Part shown: positions 44,922 to 52,677 of the stretch, in pieces
How the letters are laid out: each line of letters opens with the position of its first letter
How positions within the stretch are numbered: position 1 is the stretch's first letter
From: Imperialibacter sp. EC-SDR9
GTDB lineage: Bacteria; Bacteroidota; Bacteroidia; Cytophagales; Cyclobacteriaceae
DNA: 64,000 nt
Assembly: GCF_902498805.1 (NCBI RefSeq)
Contig: NZ_LR701582.1
Location: 124,001 to 188,000, forward strand
Direction of reading: 5' to 3'
Notes under the pieces: generated by a model
Told to the model about the DNA's origin: nothing
Database searches by the model: none
Seen by the model: only the letters and a program-made list of their open reading frames with translations
Made by a program: the position numbers and the translations under genes

Positions 44922-46904
44922 ATGCCAATACACAGAGTGCTTACTGATAAAGAATTGAGCCGCAGGGAGTTTGTGCGGACATCCGGCTTGCTGGGCCTCA
45001 TGGTGTATGGCGGCGGAGTACTGGTGGGCTGCAAACAAGAAAGTGATAAACATTTCGATGCGATTGTCGAGAATGACATCATGATCGACATGCGGGATGG
45101 GGTACGACTTGCCACCGACGTTTATTTCCCTGCAAAAGGCGATAATAAAGTTGATAAGGCCTTTCCTGTGATTCTGGAGCGTACACCTTACGGCAAGCAT
45201 TTACCAGTCGTTTCGGAAGTGACAGCTGCAGATACTAAAACCTATAAGAATAGGGCAGAGGTAGCAGCATTCTTTGTTAAGGAAGGTTACATTGTTGTCT
45301 ACCAGGACTGCCGTGGCCGCTATAATTCTGAAGGTGAATATGTGAAGTACTTGTCCGACCCAAACGATGGTTTCGATACATGTGAGTGGATTTTGAAGCA
45401 GCCATGGTGCAACGGGAAGATCGGCACAATGGGCTTGTCGTATGCCGCTCACAACCAGGCGTCGCTGGCCAGTGCCGGAGCTCCGGGGGTAGTGGCGATG
45501 TGGCTCGACTCGGGAGGCTTCTCCAACAGCTATCAGGGCGGCATTCGGCAGGGGGGAGCTTTTGAGCTCAAGCAGGTCACCTGGGCAATTAGAAATGGCC
45601 CGAAAGATCCTGAAGCATTGAAAGATACTGTGATTCAGGAAACTTACAAGAACATGGACGTTCATGGCTGGTTCAAAAAAATGCCGTGGCAGCCGGGTAA
45701 TTCTCCCTTAACCGCCGTGCCAGAATATGAAGACTATGTGTTTGAACAGTGGCGGCATGGCGACTTCGACGACTACTGGAAGCAGCCCGGCATTTATGCG
45801 CAGGGCTACTATGATAAATTCCCGAACGCAGCACAGGTGCACATGAGTGGTTGGTACGATCCCTATCCCCGGACAGCCATTGATAATTACATCGGCATGA
45901 AGAAGCTGGGCAAGGGGCCTCTGAAACTCATCATTGGGCCGTGGATGCATGGTAGGAGGTCGTTCACCTATGCCGGCGATGTTGATTTTGGCCCTCAAGC
46001 CACCCTGGATACAAACCTGTCGCCCGACTACCTCACGGCCAGGCTACGTTGGTTCGATCAATGGATGAAGGGAGAGAACAACGGCACCAAAGAAGAACCC
46101 GAGGTAGCGGTGTTTGTGATGGGAGGGGGCAGCGGAAGGAAGAACGCTGAGGGAAGGCTTGACCATGGTGGGAAGTGGAGGCTTGCGAAGCAATGGCCGA
46201 TACCCGAAGCGCAAGAGTTGAAGCTGTATTTGAGCAGTGAAGGAGGGCTGCGAAGGGAGCTGGCCGCAGATAGCGAGCCTCTTTCATTTACATATGACCC
46301 CGAACATCCAGTACCAAGCATTGGTGGAAACATTACGTCGGGTGCGCCCATTATGGAGGGTGGTGCCTTTGATCAGGTGGAGGGGGGACGTTTTTTTGGC
46401 TCCGAGAGCGAAGGCAGAAAGCTTTCGGATCGGTCGGATGTGCTAAGCTTTCAAACAGAGCCGCTGGAGCAGGACATCGAGGTAACGGGGCATATACTGG
46501 CCAATCTTTGGGTTTCGTCCAACTGTGTGGACACGGATTTCACCATGAAGCTCGTCGATATCTATCCGCCGTCCGAGGACTACCCGAACGGCTTTGCAAT
46601 GAATATTACGGACGGAATTTTACGATGCAGGTACAGAGATTCATGGGAAAAACCGACGCTTATGACACCCGGGGAAGTATATCCCATTTCCATAGAACCA
46701 TTTCCCAGCAGCAACTTCTTCAAAAAGGGACATAGAATAAGACTGGACATATCGAGCAGTAATTTCCCGCATTTTGACCTCAACTTCAACACAGGTGAGC
46801 CTGAAGGGATGGCTACCACTAAGAAAGTGGCTACAAACACGGTTTATATGACCAGGGAACAGCCTTCGCACATTGTGTTGCCTGTCATTCCGTTTGGAGA
46901 CTGA
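44922..46904 (+). CDS. CocE/NonD family hydrolase with Tat and lipoprotein features
   Basis: 660 residues. The N-terminus has a twin-arginine motif (ELSRREFVRTSGLLGLM) and a downstream VLVGCKQ lipobox, so it is probably a Tat-exported lipoprotein. The alpha/beta-hydrolase domain of the X-Pro dipeptidyl-peptidase/CocE type lies at about 45-400: MRDGVRLATDVYFP, GYIVVYQDCRGRYNSEGEY, and the nucleophile elbow GTMGLSYAAHNQ, with the Ser of GLSY as the nucleophile. A C-terminal jelly-roll domain covers about 430-650 (VTGHILANLWVSSNCVDTDFTMKLVDIYPP). Family members hydrolyse acyl esters or amides, for example glutaryl-7-ACA acylase and alpha-amino-acid ester hydrolase. Substrate unknown. Confidence 0.9.
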   Translation: MPIHRVLTDKELSRREFVRTSGLLGLMVYGGGVLVGCKQESDKHFDAIVENDIMIDMRDGVRLATDVYFPAKGDNKVDKAFPVILERTPYGKHLPVVSEVTAADTKTYKNRAEVAAFFVKEGYIVVYQDCRGRYNSEGEYVKYLSDPNDGFDTCEWILKQPWCNGKIGTMGLSYAAHNQASLASAGAPGVVAMWLDSGGFSNSYQGGIRQGGAFELKQVTWAIRNGPKDPEALKDTVIQETYKNMDVHGWFKKMPWQPGNSPLTAVPEYEDYVFEQWRHGDFDDYWKQPGIYAQGYYDKFPNAAQVHMSGWYDPYPRTAIDNYIGMKKLGKGPLKLIIGPWMHGRRSFTYAGDVDFGPQATLDTNLSPDYLTARLRWFDQWMKGENNGTKEEPEVAVFVMGGGSGRKNAEGRLDHGGKWRLAKQWPIPEAQELKLYLSSEGGLRRELAADSEPLSFTYDPEHPVPSIGGNITSGAPIMEGGAFDQVEGGRFFGSESEGRKLSDRSDVLSFQTEPLEQDIEVTGHILANLWVSSNCVDTDFTMKLVDIYPPSEDYPNGFAMNITDGILRCRYRDSWEKPTLMTPGEVYPISIEPFPSSNFFKKGHRIRLDISSSNFPHFDLNFNTGEPEGMATTKKVATNTVYMTREQPSHIVLPVIPFGD

Positions 46905-46982
46905 TGCAGCTTTTGCATAAATTGTTCGTCATTTTGATATGAATTTCCGTATACTCAACCATTCAAAATAAAAGGACTAATA

Positions 46983-47663
46983 ATGATCAAACTGCAAAAC
47001 ATCGACAAGTATGTCGATTCTAAATTTCAGAGGGTATTTATACTTAAAGGGATTGACCTGGAGGTAAAGCAAGGAGAATTTGTCAGCATCATGGGCCCAT
47101 CAGGCTCGGGTAAATCGACTGTTTTAAACATCATCGGTATGCTCGACAAGCCAAACGCTGGAGAGTACTATTTCCTTGATGAGCCAGTTCATAAATTCAG
47201 TGAGCGAAAGACCTCTGAGCTACATAAAAACCATATTGGGTTCGTTTTTCAGGCTTATCACCTGATTGACGAGCTGACTGTGTATGAAAACATTGAAACA
47301 CCTTTGCTGTACCGTGGAGTAAAGGGTAAGGAGCGCTCCAGCATGGTGGCAGAAATGCTCGACCGCTTTTCTATGGTGGCCAAAAAAGACCTCTTCCCTG
47401 AACAACTTTCAGGCGGGCAACAGCAGTTGGTAGGTATTGCCAGGGCCATTGTAGGAGAGCCGAAGTTGCTTCTGGCCGATGAACCTACCGGTAACCTGCA
47501 TTCGGAGCAGGGCAAAGATATTATGGAGCTTTTCAAGAAGCTGAACGAAGAAGGAATGACCATTATTCAGGTAACTCACAACGAGGCATATGCGGAATAT
47601 GGCACTCGTATTGTGAAGCTTGAAGATGGAATGATCGTTAGCGACGTTCAAAACAAAAAATAG
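46983..47663 (+). CDS. ABC transporter ATP-binding protein (LolD/MacB type)
   Basis: 226 residues. Walker A GPSGSGKST, Q-loop GFVFQAYHL, signature LSGGQQQ, Walker B LLLADEP and switch His in VTHNE are all present, so it should be active. The D-loop reads GNLHS where nearly all relatives have GNLDS, so the conserved Asp is replaced by His. The family powers FtsX-type permeases. The nearest permease genes (42330-44771 and 35017-37644) are on the opposite strand and not in an operon with it. It is followed by a strong terminator, so it is probably a single-gene unit. Confidence 0.93.
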   Translation: MIKLQNIDKYVDSKFQRVFILKGIDLEVKQGEFVSIMGPSGSGKSTVLNIIGMLDKPNAGEYYFLDEPVHKFSERKTSELHKNHIGFVFQAYHLIDELTVYENIETPLLYRGVKGKERSSMVAEMLDRFSMVAKKDLFPEQLSGGQQQLVGIARAIVGEPKLLLADEPTGNLHSEQGKDIMELFKKLNEEGMTIIQVTHNEAYAEYGTRIVKLEDGMIVSDVQNKK

Positions 47664-47688
47664 AAGCCCAAAAAGACGCAGTCTATTG

Positions 47689-47720
47689 TAGCCAGTTGTT
47701 CAGCAGCTGGCTATTTTTTT
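47689..47720 (+). terminator. Strong intrinsic terminator after ABC ATPase gene
   Basis: A 10-bp stem with one G-T pair (47689-47698 with 47704-47713) and a 5-nt loop, followed by seven T residues (47714-47720), 25 bp past the stop codon. Confidence 0.9.
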
Positions 47721-48090
47721 AACTATAGAAGCTGGCTTTCTTTTTCTTGATGAATATTTGGCGGAAGCTGTTGCCCCACAGCGACCCTAGCCCGCCAGCA
47801 ATGGCACCTATGAAGCCCGAGCCAATTACCAGGTAAATAGGATCGTCCACTTTGAACAGTGCAGCTACCTTGGCAGTAAGTATACTGTGTGATTCAATAT
47901 CTATTTTCCATGAAATAACCATCCAAAGCAAGCCAACGCCAATAAAGCCACTGACAAATGCACCAAAGCTGCTGGTTGGAATTGCCAGCGACACTCCTGC
48001 AGCCACCACTACCATTCCCCACCAGGGAAGGTACAGGCCTGACAGGTAAGCCAATCCGGCGATGAGCATTACTTTTATAATTAGTTTCAT
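47719..48090 (-). CDS. Small membrane protein, unknown function
   Basis: 123 residues with about four hydrophobic segments (LIIKVMLIAGLAYLSG, WWGMVVVAAGVSLAI, SGFIGVGLLWMVISW, IYLVIGSGFIGAIAGGLGSLWG) and a basic tail (IKKKKASF). No catalytic motif seen. Its ATG overlaps the stop of the penicillin-acylase-family gene by 4 nt (48087-48090), so the two are translationally coupled. It may help insert or anchor its partner, or be an independent membrane protein. Confidence 0.75.
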   Translation of the reverse strand: MKLIIKVMLIAGLAYLSGLYLPWWGMVVVAAGVSLAIPTSSFGAFVSGFIGVGLLWMVISWKIDIESHSILTAKVAALFKVDDPIYLVIGSGFIGAIAGGLGSLWGNSFRQIFIKKKKASFYS

Positions 48091-50513
48091 TTTTTGGAAG
48101 GGTTAAGCGTTTGAACCAGCGTTGCATCGGCAGCAAGATCAGCCTGCTGAGATGTGAATTGCAGGCTGAGGTATTTGCCGGTTGCCCAGGGCGTGACCAT
48201 ATCCGCATAAGTCGGGTTACCCGGGTTGCCTGTTTGGCTGCCGGGGTAAACTCCCCAGGCTTTTACGCCTGCCTTGTCCAGATCCACCACCATTCTCCAG
48301 GAAGGCCCATGCCTTCTGCTGGCGGCATTAACAATGCCATGATTGCCACCAATCGGCACATTGCTTACACTGAATGGTTCCAGCCGCATGAGATGCTGAA
48401 TGGTCGTGTTTTTGAAGTTGGCCCAGGTGAGGTCAACAGCGTGGTTGTTTCTCCAGCTTTCAACGCTGTCAAGTGCGGAGGCAAAGGTCATTGACAAAAC
48501 ATCCTTTATCGTTTCTTTTCCGGAGGTGCCAAGCACATCGGCGAAAGCCAGATCAGGAATGTTTTTCATGAGCACGCTGGTGTGGTAGTTATGCGGCTTG
48601 TAGGTCGCTACAGTCATTGTGTCAAACTCATCCCACAGCAACTCGTAAAACTGATCCCACCACTCTTCGAAGTAGATCGGCGCTACTCTTTCGGGGTCGT
48701 TAAAATAGTCCCACTTGCGTAACAATTGATAAACCTCCCTGGTGCTGGCAACCATTTTCCCCGTATCAAGGCTGTCGAGCATGAATGTAAGATTCTCGTA
48801 GGCGAGGTAGTTGTAGTTGTCGTTTTGCAGCTTCATCATGTCTTCGGGCTTAATCCCCTGCATGATTTTCAGCCGGTCGTTAATTCGCCTGTTTCTATAG
48901 TGCTCGTAATTATAGTCGTAAACATAATAGGGATAGGTGGCGTCTGCCGGGTGCTGGTTCGCTGAGCTTACGAAATTCCTCGCTGGATTGAGTTCGTGGA
49001 TGTTTTGCTGTTGAGGAACGAAAGGCCCCCAGTCGTATTTACTGTAACGCCCGTCCATCAGGAATTTTCCCTGCTCGGGGTATTTTACAGGGAACTTACC
49101 CTGCACCCACATGGCAATATTGCCGTGCACATCTCCGTAGACAATGTTTTGAGGAGGCCCTGAGTAGTGTTTGAGCCCCTCCAGGTAGTCGTTATAGTTT
49201 TTGCCACGGTTGAAATGATAGAACAGACGGAAGTCGTTGGAGGTGTCGTGGGCTGTCCACCGAAAAGCAAAATTCACCTGCTCGCCGTTGCCTTTAAAGT
49301 TTCGGTCGTAAGTCACAGGGCCAAAGTGGGTGTAGATCACCGTGTCGTACTTTGTGTCCTCTCCTCTTACAATAATTTTTTCTATCACCTTTTGTGTTTT
49401 CAACCATTTGCCCTCGTAGAGGTATTCGTCACGGTCGTCATTTCTGAATTGGATGTAGAACCAATCTGCCACGTCTCTCTTGGCGTTGGTAAATCCAAAA
49501 GCGATAGAATCTGTAAATCCAATGGTGATGCCGGGTGATCCGGGGAAAACAGCACCCATTACATTTACTGATGGGCTATGCAGGTGTGCCGCATACCAAA
49601 TGGAGGGTAAGTTGAGGCCAAGATCTGGTTCGTTGGCCAGCAACACATTGCCGCTTGCCGTTTTGCTGCCAGCCACAGCAAAGCTGTTACTGCCATTTTT
49701 AGGGTCGGGCTTGTTGATAACCTGCTTTATTTTTGCCAGGGGCAGAGAGTCGTTGGGACTAGCAACTTTTAAGGGCTCGAAGTCAAACTTAGTGCCCGCT
49801 GTAATAATTGGATCAATTCCAGGGTCTCTGTCAGGAAACAAAAAGTTGAACGTGTCTTTGCCCAAAAGCCTCAGCATGTTGGTGTTTTCCAGGTCGGCTT
49901 CCCCTGAAGAAAGCTGATCAGACATTTCTTTGAGCAGTAAGCATATTTTATAGGGGCTAAATGGCTCCGGCTCATAGTCGAGCAATTTGTATTCTATCGG
50001 GAGATCTTTGTAGTCCAGCGTGGCGATGTAAGCATTTACACCATCGCTATAGGCCTTAAGCATTCCGTATATGGCCTTGTCTTTTTTTACCTCATCAAGC
50101 ATCCAGTTGGCGCTGTAGGCCAGTCCTTTTCTTCGTTGCTGCTGATCAAGCGATAGGGTGAGGGGGCCAAGAATTTCCGACAGCCGACCTGCTGTTTTGT
50201 AGAGTTGGAACTCCATTTGCCAAAGCCGATGGAAGGCGATGGTATATCCTTCTGCAAAGTAGAGATCGTGGTCGTTTTCGGCGAAGATGTGTGGAATCAG
50301 GTCTTTGTCCCAGTATATTTTTACAGGTTCTTCCAGGCCTTCCAAAGTGAGCTGCTCTGGTGCTTTGATGGCGGTGTATTCGCTGTTGGCCCAGAAACCA
50401 CTCATTGGGTTAAGGAATTTCCCCAGAGGTGGGATATTGCCATTTTTGGAATTCAGAACGACTACAAGAACGATCGTTATTATTGTGAAAAAGACAAACT
50501 TAAATACTTTCAT
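48087..50513 (-). CDS. Penicillin acylase family protein (Ntn hydrolase)
   Basis: 808 residues. An N-terminal hydrophobic helix (FVFFTIITIVLVVVLN) is either a signal anchor or an export signal. After the alpha-like part (KIYWDKDLIPHIFAENDHDLYFAEGYTIAFHRLWQMEF) comes the autoprocessing site GSNSFAV. The Ser after GSN is the N-terminal nucleophile of the beta chain in this family. Further motifs are ANEPDLGLNLPSIWYAAHL and GSPGITIGFTDSIAFGFTNAKRDVADWF. Members cleave amide bonds of penicillins, acyl-homoserine lactones or other N-acyl compounds. Substrate here is unknown, though acyl-homoserine lactone or N-acyl lipid acylase activity is possible. It overlaps the following small membrane protein gene by 4 nt. 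Confidence 0.92.
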   Translation of the reverse strand: MKVFKFVFFTIITIVLVVVLNSKNGNIPPLGKFLNPMSGFWANSEYTAIKAPEQLTLEGLEEPVKIYWDKDLIPHIFAENDHDLYFAEGYTIAFHRLWQMEFQLYKTAGRLSEILGPLTLSLDQQQRRKGLAYSANWMLDEVKKDKAIYGMLKAYSDGVNAYIATLDYKDLPIEYKLLDYEPEPFSPYKICLLLKEMSDQLSSGEADLENTNMLRLLGKDTFNFLFPDRDPGIDPIITAGTKFDFEPLKVASPNDSLPLAKIKQVINKPDPKNGSNSFAVAGSKTASGNVLLANEPDLGLNLPSIWYAAHLHSPSVNVMGAVFPGSPGITIGFTDSIAFGFTNAKRDVADWFYIQFRNDDRDEYLYEGKWLKTQKVIEKIIVRGEDTKYDTVIYTHFGPVTYDRNFKGNGEQVNFAFRWTAHDTSNDFRLFYHFNRGKNYNDYLEGLKHYSGPPQNIVYGDVHGNIAMWVQGKFPVKYPEQGKFLMDGRYSKYDWGPFVPQQQNIHELNPARNFVSSANQHPADATYPYYVYDYNYEHYRNRRINDRLKIMQGIKPEDMMKLQNDNYNYLAYENLTFMLDSLDTGKMVASTREVYQLLRKWDYFNDPERVAPIYFEEWWDQFYELLWDEFDTMTVATYKPHNYHTSVLMKNIPDLAFADVLGTSGKETIKDVLSMTFASALDSVESWRNNHAVDLTWANFKNTTIQHLMRLEPFSVSNVPIGGNHGIVNAASRRHGPSWRMVVDLDKAGVKAWGVYPGSQTGNPGNPTYADMVTPWATGKYLSLQFTSQQADLAADATLVQTLNPSKK

Positions 50514-50685
50514 TCTGGGGCTGGGTTTCTACGTCGAAATATAGCCACTTTTAAAAAGGTCTTCAGGGATTCGTCAAAAAATGTGATCGATGTTTTTTTA
50601 GGTGGTCGTTATGGATTGATCAACGACAGCAGGGGCGATTGCCGACGAAATACTAAGCAAGGATGTCGCTTGTAGCTTTATCGTT

Positions 50686-51540
50686 TTAATGAAAGGCAGA
50701 AGGTTTGGAGAACCAGCTTTCACCGCCTTTGAAAAGATGTGTGGGAAGGTAAAATTCCAGTTTCCACTGCAATAGCAGGTAAGAATCATTCCCAGCTTCT
50801 CCTCGTTTTGCTCCCGGGATCATGGCCTCGTAGGCAGCTTCATTTACCACGTCTATTTCATCTTTCCTGTTAGAAAGGGCGAGCGCTTTGCCCGAAAGAC
50901 CGCTTCCGTAGTTTTCTGACACATCGTCGAGCCTGTCGGTAAATGCATAGCGGTAACCGACTTCGCCAACCAGGTTAATGAACTCGTTAATCCTTGCTTT
51001 TACTCCCACACCAAATGGAATAACGATGGCAGTCCCTTTGTAGGTAGTACCCTCAGTCGCCAGGGGGCGGAGGGCTTCCCATTTCCCGTCGAGCTGAGCT
51101 TTGGGGTTTACGGTTGTCACCCCAACCGCAACATGTGCGTACGGTTCAAACTTTCTTCTCTGGTGATAGATTTTATTATAGGGCTTGAAGTAATACATAG
51201 CTCCTAATTGTCCTTCAAAATTATTGGAACGAAAAGAAAGGTTGCGTTGTTTGCTGAAGCTACTGTCTTCAGCATAGGTGTCACTGCCCGATATATTATA
51301 GTAAACAAACTCAGCCCTGGCTGCCCACCGGGTAAGCAAGCGGCACTCTACCCCAAGGTTGAGGTTAGAAAGCCCCTGCTGAAACCCCTTTCCGTTGTTC
51401 AGCTCTCCCAGGTACAGTGTGTGACCAGTTCCGGCAGTCAGACTGAAATAACGGTCGTTGTATTGCCAGGATAAAAAATTCTGGGCGGATACCTTTACAT
51501 AAGGGATCAATAAAATGGCAAGGAGGATAGCTTTTTTCAT
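50686..51540 (-). CDS. Outer-membrane beta-barrel protein (DUF6089-like)
   Basis: 284 residues from the ATG at 51538-51540, which starts the signal peptide MKKAILLAILLIPYVKVSAQ; a longer frame would put 15 residues ahead of it. The body alternates short amphipathic strands (YFSLTAGTGHTLYLGELNN, LNLGVECRLLTRWAARAEFVYYNI, GQLGAMYYFKPYN, PYAHVAVGVTTVNP, LVGEVGYRYAFTDRLDDVS), as in OmpA-like and DUF6089 Bacteroidota barrels. Such proteins are often found in gliding or cell-surface contexts, but no activity is known. Probably monocistronic. Confidence 0.82.
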   Translation of the reverse strand: MKKAILLAILLIPYVKVSAQNFLSWQYNDRYFSLTAGTGHTLYLGELNNGKGFQQGLSNLNLGVECRLLTRWAARAEFVYYNISGSDTYAEDSSFSKQRNLSFRSNNFEGQLGAMYYFKPYNKIYHQRRKFEPYAHVAVGVTTVNPKAQLDGKWEALRPLATEGTTYKGTAIVIPFGVGVKARINEFINLVGEVGYRYAFTDRLDDVSENYGSGLSGKALALSNRKDEIDVVNEAAYEAMIPGAKRGEAGNDSYLLLQWKLEFYLPTHLFKGGESWFSKPSAFH

Positions 51541-51654
51541 ACGCCTAAGGCCGAAAATAGGAAATGTTTTACATTTTAGGGACAACTGCTCCCATTTTAA
51601 GCCATATTTTCATAAACCAGTCAACGTGGTTTGACCCTGACAGGCACTCGAAAT

Positions 51655-52137
51655 TTATATTACTTTCTCAAGCCTTTCTACAATTTGCAACACGGCTGGA
51701 CAAACCTGGGTGTTTCTCATCGTAAGATCCAGGATTTGGTGCATCTTCTTTCTGTTTGTGTGGGGATACTCTCTGCAAGCTCTTGGGCGGGCTTCATATA
51801 TGGAGCAATAGTTGTCAGCGCCCAGAAAGGCACAGGGGGAGCTTTTTAGCACATAGTCGCCCTCATTGTCAATTTTTAAATACTCTTCCGTAAACGCAGA
51901 TGGCTTAACTTTCAAAAACCGGGATATTCTGTCGATATCGGCACTAATAAAAATGGGGCTGGTGGTCTTGCAGCAATTGGCGCAGGCCAAACAGTCCACT
52001 TCTTCAAACACTTCTTCATGAAGTGCGTGAAAAAGATCGTCCAAATGGGCGGTTCTTTTTCTTTTAATTTTTGAAATAAACTTCTGAAATCCTGGTTTTT
52101 TACTGATTGCGTCAGAAGCGAACCGTTCTAAATCCAT
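51655..52137 (-). CDS. YkgJ family cysteine-cluster protein
   Basis: 160 residues from the ATG at 52135-52137. A GTG at 52156 could add seven residues but is less likely. The Cys pattern VDCLACANCCKTTSP, SSPCAFLGADNYCSIYEARPRACREYPH and TQVCPAV is the YkgJ/UPF0153 zinc- or iron-chelating signature. Family function is poorly known; a metal-binding or Fe-S role is often proposed. It lies directly downstream (24 bp) of the first STAS-like gene, on the same strand, so it shares an mRNA with that gene and may belong to the duplicated locus. The right-hand copy of the locus has no YkgJ gene. Confidence 0.85.
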   Translation of the reverse strand: MDLERFASDAISKKPGFQKFISKIKRKRTAHLDDLFHALHEEVFEEVDCLACANCCKTTSPIFISADIDRISRFLKVKPSAFTEEYLKIDNEGDYVLKSSPCAFLGADNYCSIYEARPRACREYPHTNRKKMHQILDLTMRNTQVCPAVLQIVERLEKVI

Positions 52138-52161
52138 TTTATGAATGTAAGGAAACACCCA

Positions 52162-52551
52162 CTAATCCACTTTTTCTTTTTTAAATGTTGAAAGCCAGCT
52201 TAAAGCATCTTCCTGTGATGTAAAAAGCCTGGTAGGTATGGTGGGTTTGCTAACGCTGAGGAAGAAGTTACCCAGCAGCCGATTGACTGGCGAGCCCACA
52301 ACCAGCGCACAAGCGTTCATGTTTTTGATTCCCTCACCCTCAGCAAAAGCCGAACGAGCATCTTTTGTGATTGTTTTCACGCTTGAAACATCTCCAAGGA
52401 AAGGATATGTTTTTTCACCACAGGCTTCTACCCGGGTAGTAATCATGTGGTTGGCCACTTCCAGACTGACTTCGTCCACTTTGTAATACCCAAACATAAT
52501 ATTGTCTTCCACCCAAATCTTTATGTACTGGTTTTCTATCATATCATTCAC
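52162..52551 (-). CDS. STAS-like (SpoIIAA-type) small protein, left copy
   Basis: 129 residues. The fold pattern is that of a STAS/SpoIIAA-like domain as found in many Bacteroidota small proteins (sometimes listed as DUF7793): strand YIKIWVEDNIMFGYYK, helix DEVSLEVANHMITTRVEAC, strand YPFLGDVSSVK, then ACALVVGSPVNRLLGNFFLSV and PTIPTRLFTSQEDALSWL. It is a clear paralogue of the protein encoded at 61453-61824; they share the ALVVxSP, NFxLxVSKPxxPT and EAL/DAL blocks. Such domains often regulate partners by protein-protein contact. The gene is divergent from the left synthase gene across 126 bp. A link to the histidine kinases is inferred from position only. Confidence 0.8.
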   Translation of the reverse strand: MNDMIENQYIKIWVEDNIMFGYYKVDEVSLEVANHMITTRVEACGEKTYPFLGDVSSVKTITKDARSAFAEGEGIKNMNACALVVGSPVNRLLGNFFLSVSKPTIPTRLFTSQEDALSWLSTFKKEKVD

Positions 52552-52609
52552 TCTGTTACGGATGTAGGGTTCTTAGCTCATTAGGTCATATTCAGGACAG
52601 ATGGCAGAG

Positions 52610-52617
52610 TAATTTTG
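52610..52617 (+). promoter_or_regulatory. Candidate -7 element of the left synthase gene
   Basis: TAATTTTG matches the Bacteroidota -7 consensus perfectly and lies 61 bp before the start codon, within the divergent spacer. No TTG at the expected upstream position. Confidence 0.35.
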
Positions 52618-52677
52618 GATCGTAAATAACAATAACTAATCTCAAGTAGTAAGGTTCAAAAGTAAACTATTTTTCTA

